Positions 58,439 to 64,000 of a stretch of 64,000 nt of DNA are shown here, piece by piece. Source of the DNA: Sagittula sp. P11 (GTDB taxonomy: Bacteria > Pseudomonadota > Alphaproteobacteria > Rhodobacterales > Rhodobacteraceae); contig NZ_CP021914.1 in the NCBI RefSeq assembly GCF_002814095.1, positions 124,001-188,000 on the forward strand. Reading direction: 5' to 3'. Position numbers and translations under genes: made by a program. The notes beneath the pieces are model-generated. The model was not told the origin of the DNA. It saw only the letters and a program-made list of their open reading frames with translations, and made no database searches. Within the stretch, counting starts at the first letter, position 1; the number at the start of each line of letters is the position of its first letter.

Positions 58439-60450
58439 GCTACCTGCCCTATGGCCGTGGTGCGCCCGGCGGCTGGATCCTCTCGACCGTGGGGTCTGTC
58501 GCCGTGCACGCCGGTGTCATCGCGTTGATGTCCGCGGGCGTGTCGCAGTGGTTCGTGGAACGCCCGCTGCCGCAGTCGTCGCCCGAGTTCCAGATCACGC
58601 TCGAACAGCTTGAATCCGATACGCTGGCCGGTCTGGTCGAACGTCTCGGCGAGGCCACCGGGCTCGACGCTGCCGAGGAGATGGAGAACCTCGACCCGGA
58701 GGGCGAACTCGCGCCGGACGATGCCTTCGACGACGCCGCGATCCCGGATGCGGAGCAGGTCGACGAGGGCGAACTGGACGCCCTCGACGCGGAGGTTCCC
58801 GACGACACGGCGGAGAGTGAAACGCCGGTTGAGGAGGTCACGCCCGAGGACCCCGAGACGCTCGATGCCGCGGAGGCCGAGGACCTGAGCCCCGAAGCCC
58901 CCGCTGACAGCGCGGAGGCAGAGGAACCCGACACCATCGAGCCGGAGGACACCGCGCAGGCAGAGCCGGAAACCCTCGAAGCCGAAGAGCCGCAGGACCT
59001 GACGCCCGAACCGCTCGACACGCTGGATGCGGCAGAGGTGGACGGCCTCGACGGGGTGACACCCGACGCGCTGGATGCCTCCACGGGCGACGACCTGACA
59101 GAGGAGCAGACCGCCGATACGCTGGACGCTGCCCCGGTGGAGGAACCCGCCGCCGAGGACGCAGGTGAGCTCGACACGGTCGAGGCGGAGCCGGTCGAGG
59201 AACCGCCTCTCGACACGGTGGAGTCCGTGGGTCCGGAAGAAGAGACCGTCGAACCGGAAGCGCCCGAAGTCGCCGACCTCCAGCCCGTCGAGGAAGCGCC
59301 GCTTGTCGCCCCGCCGCTGGATGACGTGACCGCCGTGGTGCCGGAGGAGGACGCGCAGGTCAGCCCGACAGAGGCAGACTCGCTGATCGTGGACGATGGC
59401 GCGGCACAGGTCGTGACCGGCTCCCCAGTGCTCGATCCCACATCCAGCGAGGATGCCGCCCCGGTCACGTCAGGCGACCTGGCCCCCATCGTCGAGAACG
59501 ACGAAGAGGTGATCGCCTCCACACCCACCCGGCAGGTGGAGGCCGAGGATTTCGCGGCCCTTGTCCCGGTGACGCCCCCCACCCCGGGTGACGATGCCAC
59601 CGGGCCGGAAACCGTCAGCCCCACGGCGCAACCGCTCGACCCGGTCACGGCGGCACCGCCTGCGGACAGCACGGACACGCTCGACCCCGTGACAGCCGCC
59701 CCGACGACCGACACGCTGGACCCGACGACGGCCACACCTGACGGCGAGGACACGGACACTATCGAGGCAACGCCGGTCGAACCCTCGCCGCCGCGCGTGA
59801 CCCGCCGGATGCGCGCCCCACCCTCCGAACGCGATCTCGCCATCGGCGACCTGATCCAGCGCATCCGTGCAAAGACCGAGGACAACTGCGTCATCGCCCT
59901 GCCCCGCCGCGACGGCGAGGACGGGATCGGCCTGGCGCTTCTGGCGGCGGAGGACGGCGCCATGGGGCGCTTCGCCTCCGAGGTGCTGGTGCGCCCCGAG
60001 GACGAGGAAATCCGCCAGACCCGCACCCTGCTGGACGAACGGCAATGCGCGGCGCTGACCTTCATCGCCAAGAACCGCGACTACCCGGCGACCCGCATCG
60101 GCATGCGCCTCGACAATGCGGAGGTGGCGTCGGGCAACCGCGTCTCGGGCGTGATGCGCGGCGTAGGCGACCGGAACCTCGGGCTGTTCCTCGTGGACAA
60201 CAACGGCGTGGTGCAGGACCTCGACCGCTTCACCTCGACCTCGGGCCAGTTTGTGCGCTTCGACGTGCCGGTTACACGGGTCGGGCCGTTGCGTGATACC
60301 AAGCAACTGCTGATCGCCATCGCCTCGACCGAACCGCTCTCGACGCTGAAGGACCGCTCCGGCCAGCGCGCCGACGACTTCTTTGCCGATCTCAGCGCGG
60401 AACTCAGCCGTCAGGCCGCGCTCGCCATCGTCGCCTTCGACGTGCGCTGA
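58435..60450 (+). CDS. TonB-like transducer with acidic linker and kinase-shared C-terminal domain
   Basis: The 671-residue protein has an N-terminal anchor (GGWILSTVGSVAVHAGVIALM, with His near 25 as in TonB). A very acidic Asp/Glu/Pro/Thr linker of about 400 residues follows (TLDA, EEP and DTLDP repeats) that could span the periplasm. A C-terminal domain (about 475-671) has Cys-...-Cys at a 53-residue interval and the block EVASGN. The same domain appears at the C-terminus of the Ser/Thr kinase at 60528-62882. The canonical TonB C-terminal fold is not seen. The gene completes an ExbB-ExbD-ExbD-transducer operon. Confidence 0.8.
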   Translation: MSYLPYGRGAPGGWILSTVGSVAVHAGVIALMSAGVSQWFVERPLPQSSPEFQITLEQLESDTLAGLVERLGEATGLDAAEEMENLDPEGELAPDDAFDDAAIPDAEQVDEGELDALDAEVPDDTAESETPVEEVTPEDPETLDAAEAEDLSPEAPADSAEAEEPDTIEPEDTAQAEPETLEAEEPQDLTPEPLDTLDAAEVDGLDGVTPDALDASTGDDLTEEQTADTLDAAPVEEPAAEDAGELDTVEAEPVEEPPLDTVESVGPEEETVEPEAPEVADLQPVEEAPLVAPPLDDVTAVVPEEDAQVSPTEADSLIVDDGAAQVVTGSPVLDPTSSEDAAPVTSGDLAPIVENDEEVIASTPTRQVEAEDFAALVPVTPPTPGDDATGPETVSPTAQPLDPVTAAPPADSTDTLDPVTAAPTTDTLDPTTATPDGEDTDTIEATPVEPSPPRVTRRMRAPPSERDLAIGDLIQRIRAKTEDNCVIALPRRDGEDGIGLALLAAEDGAMGRFASEVLVRPEDEEIRQTRTLLDERQCAALTFIAKNRDYPATRIGMRLDNAEVASGNRVSGVMRGVGDRNLGLFLVDNNGVVQDLDRFTSTSGQFVRFDVPVTRVGPLRDTKQLLIAIASTEPLSTLKDRSGQRADDFFADLSAELSRQAALAIVAFDVR

Positions 60451-60495
60451 GGGAAGTTCCGGGGCAAACCCATGCCATCCGATGGGCGATCGCGC

Positions 60496-60522
60496 CGGAG
60501 CGCCCCGTCACGGGGCACTCCG
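60496..60522. terminator. Bidirectional hairpin between transducer and kinase genes
   Basis: CGGAGCGCCCCG (60496-60507) folds against CGGGGCACTCCG (60511-60522) with one C/A mismatch and a TCA loop. It sits between converging genes and can stop both. Confidence 0.7.
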
Positions 60523-60527
60523 CAAGC

Positions 60528-62882
60528 TCACTCTTCGGCCGGGTTGAGCTTCAGGTAAGAAACAGCTGCACTCGCCGCGCCGTTCCGTGAGGCGATCTCC
60601 TCGAGGATCTTCGGCAGGATGTTTGCCGCCTGATCGCCGCGCTGCGCCACCGCCGCCTGGGCCAGCGGCTCGTCGCTTTCGACCGCCAGAAGAAGCTGGG
60701 GCGCCGGATCCTGCCCGGTCCGCAGAGAGAGCGCAAAGCTCAGGTTGCGCTGGTTGCCCACGGGCTGCGACAGCCGGTCCGACAAGTTGAAGATGCCGCC
60801 GGTCGGGCTTATGAGGATCAGCCAAACGGCCTGCCCCTGTGGAACGGTCAACTGCGCCGTCACCGGGTTCTGGCTGGCGACCTCATCGGCAGAGAGGAAC
60901 ATCTCGACCCCGTTGCGGCCCCTGCCCTGCAGCGCCTTGGCGAAGTTCAGCACTTCGCACTGCTGGCGGGTGATCTCGCGCGGCTGCACCTCGGGCCGGG
61001 CGCCGAACCGCTCTTCATAGGCGGTGGGCAGGCCGGAGAACTGTTCGCGCGTGGCCGAATAGCCCTCGATGGTGCCGGCGTTCGGGCCCTGGTTCACACG
61101 GGTCACGTAGGTGCACGGGCCGGTCTCGAAGGCCGCGAGGAACCCTTCGCGCGTGTCGCTCAGCGGCTCGGGGATGCCGGTCTGCTGCGGTTGCGGATCG
61201 GGCGGCGTCGGATCGCTGCCGCCGCCTCCGCCGCCAAGCAGTTGCGACTCGCCGCCGATCAGGCCCTGCTGCCACGCGAGGAAACCGCCGCCCCCGACGA
61301 TGGCGAGGAAGACGACCAGCAGGATCAGGATCAGGCCGCCGCCGCCGCGCTTCTCCACCTCCGGCTCCGGAATCGGGGTCGGGCCGAGCGAGGTGTTCAG
61401 GGTGATGTTCTGCGTGGCACCGGGGATCTGCAGGCCGGAGGTCATCGTCCCCGCCTGCGTCATCCCGTGCGCGGTATTGCCCGGCGGGGTCGTGTGCAGC
61501 GGTGGCGGCGCCGGCGGCACCCAGCCACCAAGATAGCGTTCCGGGATCTTGGTCGGATCGTTCACCAGTTCGCGCACTTCCAGCATGGAACCGGGACGGT
61601 CCTTCGGATCGGGCTCCAGCATGTAGGACAGGATCGGGCGCAGTTCTTCGGGGGCGTGCGACAGGTCCGGGATCGACTGGCGCGACTGCACCGCCTCGAC
61701 GATCGACGACCCCATGTCGAGCGGCTTGCCGATGGAGGCGGCGGCGATCAGCAGCGCCAGCCCGTAGATGTCGGTCGCAGGCGAGATGTGCCCGCCGTAG
61801 TGGCCAAGTTGCTCGGGCGCGACGTACTTGAACTTGCCCGCGAACCGCCCGGCCATGGTGGCCTCTTTCACCACCGAGGACTGGGCGATGCCGAAGTCGA
61901 TCAGGCGCGCGGTTTCCACCCGCCCGCTTTCCAGCATCACGTTGTCCGGCGACAGGTCACGGTGGATGACCTCCGCATCGTGAGCCGTGGCGAGACCGCC
62001 CGCCAGCCGGGCCAGCAGCGCCTTCGCCTGTTCGACCGGCAGCGGGCCGGTGTTGGCGATGTAGTCCTTGAGCGGCTCGCCCTCGATGAACTCCATCACG
62101 AGGAAATAGCGCTGAAGCTCTGGGTCGGGAACGTAGTTGTAATAGCGTACGATGGTCTCGTCCGTCAGGCGGCGCAGGGTCCGGGCTTCGCGCTTGAACA
62201 GCAGGCCCGCCTCGGCATCGTCGGCCTTTTCCTGCAGGATCGCCTTGATCGCCACCGGGTCGCCGGTGTGGATCTCGATCCCGCGATAGACCTCGCCCAT
62301 GCCGCCGGACTTCAGGACTTCCTCAATCCGGTAGTTGTTGTTGATCAGCGTGCCGATGGGCAGCTTGCCGGTGGCGCGCGCAGCCTCCGCCGCGGCCTGG
62401 TTGGCCCCGGTCGGCGCGGGCGGATACCCGGTCGAGGTGGTCTGCGGCGCGTAGGACGGATCCTGCGTGTAGCCCCCCTGCCCCGTCCGGGTGACCTGCG
62501 GTTCGTAGGACGGGTCCTGCGTCGGATAGGCCGGGTTCTGCGACGGTTGGTTTGTGGTCTGCGGCGGCGCGGACGGTGGCGTCGGGGGCGGATAGCCGGT
62601 GTGCGTATACGGCCCCTGCTCGTAGCCGGGGTCGGTCTGCTGACCGGCGTTCGGATCGTTCGGCCGGGGCTGCTCGGGCCATTCCGTCGGCGTCTGCGCC
62701 GGGTAGGACGGGGGCTGCTGCGCAGGCCATGGCCGCGCTGCGCCCGGACCGGCGAACTGCGTGCGCTCGTCCTCGTCGTCGTCCTCAGGCGGGCGCGTCT
62801 GGCCCGGCGGCGTCGGCGGACGGAAGACCGTGCGCTCGTCGTCGTCGTCATCCTCGGGTGGATTGGTGCCGGAAGCGTTCAT
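60528..62882 (-). CDS. ppkA: T6SS-linked Ser/Thr protein kinase PpkA with periplasmic domain
   Basis: The 784-residue Hanks-type kinase has a disordered N-terminus with two acidic motifs DDDDERTVF (Thr18) and DEDERTQF (Thr41), then a Pro/Gln/Thr/Tyr-rich linker. The kinase domain is at about 182-440 (GGMGEVYRG; VAIKAI; HRDLSPDN; DFGIAQ). A transmembrane helix (about 511-535) and a periplasmic C-terminal domain (about 560-784) follow. The C-terminal domain shares the spaced Cys pair and EVAS block with the TonB-like protein. It would phosphorylate TagH and possibly TssG to control T6SS assembly. It overlaps the phosphatase gene by 4 bases. Confidence 0.9.
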   Translation of the reverse strand: MNASGTNPPEDDDDDERTVFRPPTPPGQTRPPEDDDEDERTQFAGPGAARPWPAQQPPSYPAQTPTEWPEQPRPNDPNAGQQTDPGYEQGPYTHTGYPPPTPPSAPPQTTNQPSQNPAYPTQDPSYEPQVTRTGQGGYTQDPSYAPQTTSTGYPPAPTGANQAAAEAARATGKLPIGTLINNNYRIEEVLKSGGMGEVYRGIEIHTGDPVAIKAILQEKADDAEAGLLFKREARTLRRLTDETIVRYYNYVPDPELQRYFLVMEFIEGEPLKDYIANTGPLPVEQAKALLARLAGGLATAHDAEVIHRDLSPDNVMLESGRVETARLIDFGIAQSSVVKEATMAGRFAGKFKYVAPEQLGHYGGHISPATDIYGLALLIAAASIGKPLDMGSSIVEAVQSRQSIPDLSHAPEELRPILSYMLEPDPKDRPGSMLEVRELVNDPTKIPERYLGGWVPPAPPPLHTTPPGNTAHGMTQAGTMTSGLQIPGATQNITLNTSLGPTPIPEPEVEKRGGGGLILILLVVFLAIVGGGGFLAWQQGLIGGESQLLGGGGGGSDPTPPDPQPQQTGIPEPLSDTREGFLAAFETGPCTYVTRVNQGPNAGTIEGYSATREQFSGLPTAYEERFGARPEVQPREITRQQCEVLNFAKALQGRGRNGVEMFLSADEVASQNPVTAQLTVPQGQAVWLILISPTGGIFNLSDRLSQPVGNQRNLSFALSLRTGQDPAPQLLLAVESDEPLAQAAVAQRGDQAANILPKILEEIASRNGAASAAVSYLKLNPAEE

Positions 62883-63688
62883 GCCTCGGCCTCACCCGCA
62901 GATGTGTCCAGTTCCAGCACGTCGTCCATCAGGTCGTCTTCTTCTTCCAGCTCCGGCGGTGGCAGGCAACGCATCGCGACCACGGTCACGTTGTCCTTGG
63001 CGCCACGTTCCAGCGTCAGTTCGATCATCGCCTCGCAGGCGTCCTTCGGGCGATGCCTTGCGGCCAGTTCCGCAATGTCCTCGTCGCTCAGGTGCTCCGT
63101 CAGCCCGTCAGAACACAGGATGAAAGTATCGTCCAGCGCCAGCTTGCCACTGACCACATCACATTGCGGGGTCTCTGTCACCCCGATGGCACGGGTGATG
63201 ACGTTCTTGCGCGGCCAGTTCTGTGCCTCTTCCTCGGTGATGGCTCCGGAATCGAGCAGCATCATCAGTTCGGTGTGATCGCGGGTCTGCTGCACCAGCT
63301 TGCCGTCCCGCAGAAGGTAGATGCGGCTGTCGCCCGACCAGATGCAGGCGTAATCCTCGCCATGGATCAGCAGCGCCACCAGAGTTGCACCGATGGTGCC
63401 GCGTTGCAACTCCTGCGCGTGTTCGTAGATCGCGGTGTTGGCGCGGTGGATCCGCTCCATGAAGCGGGCCTGAAGGTCGTCCGGAGAGGCCGACATTCCG
63501 ATGGAGTTCAGCTCCTGCACGATGGTGTAAGAGGCATAGTCCCCGGCCGCGTGCCCGCCCATGCCGTCCGAGACCACCCAGAGCCCACAGTCGGGGCGCG
63601 ACAGGAAGTTGTCCTCGTTCACCGTCCGTTTGCGTCCGACGTCCGTGGCCTGCCCGGTCTCGAAGGTGAAGAATTCGTTATAATCCAT
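62879..63688 (-). CDS. pppA: PP2C-family Ser/Thr phosphatase PppA
   Basis: The preferred start is the ATG at 63688 with AAAGG 6 bases upstream; an ATG at 63694 abuts that site. The 269-residue protein has all PP2C metal motifs: NEDN, VSDGMGGH, WSGDSRIY, CSDGLTEH and KDNVTVV. It would reverse the kinase signal on the FHA switch. The last ~25 residues are very acidic. It forms an operon with ppkA, and tagF lies upstream. Confidence 0.93.
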   Translation of the reverse strand: MDYNEFFTFETGQATDVGRKRTVNEDNFLSRPDCGLWVVSDGMGGHAAGDYASYTIVQELNSIGMSASPDDLQARFMERIHRANTAIYEHAQELQRGTIGATLVALLIHGEDYACIWSGDSRIYLLRDGKLVQQTRDHTELMMLLDSGAITEEEAQNWPRKNVITRAIGVTETPQCDVVSGKLALDDTFILCSDGLTEHLSDEDIAELAARHRPKDACEAMIELTLERGAKDNVTVVAMRCLPPPELEEEDDLMDDVLELDTSAGEAEA

Positions 63689-63776
63689 GGGCATCCTTTG
63701 AGCGCCTCGTCATGCGCTGCCGCCGTGCAGGTCCTGCGTTGCCGCTAGAGGGGCGCAGGCCGGGTTTCAACGTTAC

Positions 63777-64000
63777 TTACCATTCCGCGGCTTCGGCCGT
63801 CTGTTCCTGTTTCGGCTGCCCCGCCAGCAGCCACCTCAGCGCGCCCGCGTCCGGCAGGCCGTGGCAGCCCAGCCAGACCGGCAGGCGCGTGTCGTCCCCG
63901 GCGGACCACCAGTAGGACCGCTGCAGCGCCCCGCGAGCCAGGTCGGCACCCGCCGCGGCCCGCAGCAGCGCATCGAGGTCGCCCTCGGGATGGTGTGCCC
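63777..64000 (-). CDS. tagF: T6SS-associated protein TagF, C-terminal part
   Basis: The frame is open to the right edge and ends with a stop at 63777-63779. The visible residues include RSYWWSAGDDTRLPVWLGCHG and LPDAGALRWLLAG, matching the C-terminal block of TagF, where the Tyr-Trp-Trp pattern is conserved. TagF proteins repress T6SS assembly post-translationally. It lies upstream of pppA and ppkA on the same strand with an 88-base gap. The N-terminal part is outside the window. Confidence 0.8.
   Translation of the reverse strand, partial: AHHPEGDLDALLRAAAGADLARGALQRSYWWSAGDDTRLPVWLGCHGLPDAGALRWLLAGQPKQEQTAEAAEW

Noticed and set aside
58900-59800. Repeated short units as a possible DNA repeat array or CRISPR-like element
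   Set aside because: The repeats are irregular codon-level repeats of Asp-Thr-Leu-Asp and Glu-Glu-Pro in a coding linker, with no spacers.
58449-60071. Minus-strand Ser-rich frame of 540 codons opposite the TonB-like gene
   Set aside because: The Ser/Gly bias mirrors the Asp/Glu-rich linker codons of the plus-strand gene, whose start overlaps exbD.
58435-60450. Assigning the transducer as canonical TonB
   Set aside because: The anchor and linker fit TonB, but the C-terminal 200 residues lack the TonB fold pattern and match the kinase domain instead.
61191-63278. Plus-strand frame of 695 codons opposite the kinase and phosphatase
   Set aside because: Kinase and PP2C motifs on the minus strand are complete; the plus-strand product is Arg-rich and featureless.

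Overview
The window looks like a chromosomal segment of a high-GC alphaproteobacterium of the Rhodobacteraceae/Roseobacteraceae (roseobacter group). The reasons are the codon use, the xoxF-xoxG-xoxJ / glutathione-formaldehyde gene order, the SoxYZ-like and quinoprotein-relay genes, and a T6SS locus with a DUF6931-type gene. No rRNA, tRNA, CRISPR array or insertion sequence was recognised.

Region 1 (1-33 kb) is a C1-oxidation island. It opens with the 3' end of a WD40/cytochrome c fusion, a 42-residue membrane protein and an NtrC-like response regulator without a GAFTGA loop. A convergent tungstate importer operon (tupB-tupC-tupA plus a two-domain regulator) follows, then three groups of signalling genes: an EnvZ/OmpR-type pair and a LuxR-type regulator / FIST sensor / hybrid kinase trio. 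The core comes next: a SoxYZ-like carrier and zinc metallohydrolase, S-(hydroxymethyl)glutathione dehydrogenase, S-formylglutathione hydrolase, a class I cytochrome c, the lanthanide-type methanol dehydrogenase xoxF, its cytochrome xoxG, xoxJ and a Cys-x3-Cys-Trp rhodanese-like protein. Methanol would be oxidised in the periplasm and electrons passed to XoxG and other cytochromes. Formaldehyde would go through glutathione to formate, and the tungstate importer would fit a downstream W/Mo formate dehydrogenase (inferred, not in the window). A second SoxYZ-like carrier, beta-propeller proteins, a Tat-exported SRPBCC protein, a DUF3280 protein, a PQQ-associated substrate-binding protein and a NitT/TauT-type ABC importer complete this part. 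An unrelated-looking helical protein (23495-24493) sits in the middle of it.

Region 2 (33-64 kb) is much of a type VI secretion system. It carries DUF6931, tagH (FHA), tssA, tssB, tssC, hcp, tssE, tssF, tssG and clpV. After these come a papain-like putative effector with a partner gene, a VapBC-type toxin-antitoxin pair, an inner-membrane M23 endopeptidase/lytic transglycosylase fusion, a tandem pair of secreted caspase-fold-like proteins that lack the catalytic His, a DUF1036 protein, an ExbB-ExbD-ExbD-TonB-like module, and a convergent ppkA kinase - pppA phosphatase - tagF group running off the right end. tssJ, tssK, tssL, tssM, vgrG and PAAR genes are not in the window and may lie beyond it.

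The most notable signals are in region 2. First, the periplasmic C-terminal domain of the T6SS kinase and that of the TonB-like protein appear homologous, with two Cys and an Glu-Val-Ala-Ser block at the same spacing. Second, the cytoplasmic N-terminus of the kinase and a long N-terminal extension of TssG share acidic-Lys/Arg-Thr-Val-Phe/Met motifs that look like phospho-threonine/FHA ligands. Together these suggest an ExbBD-coupled trans-envelope input to the threonine phosphorylation pathway with the baseplate protein TssG as a possible output.
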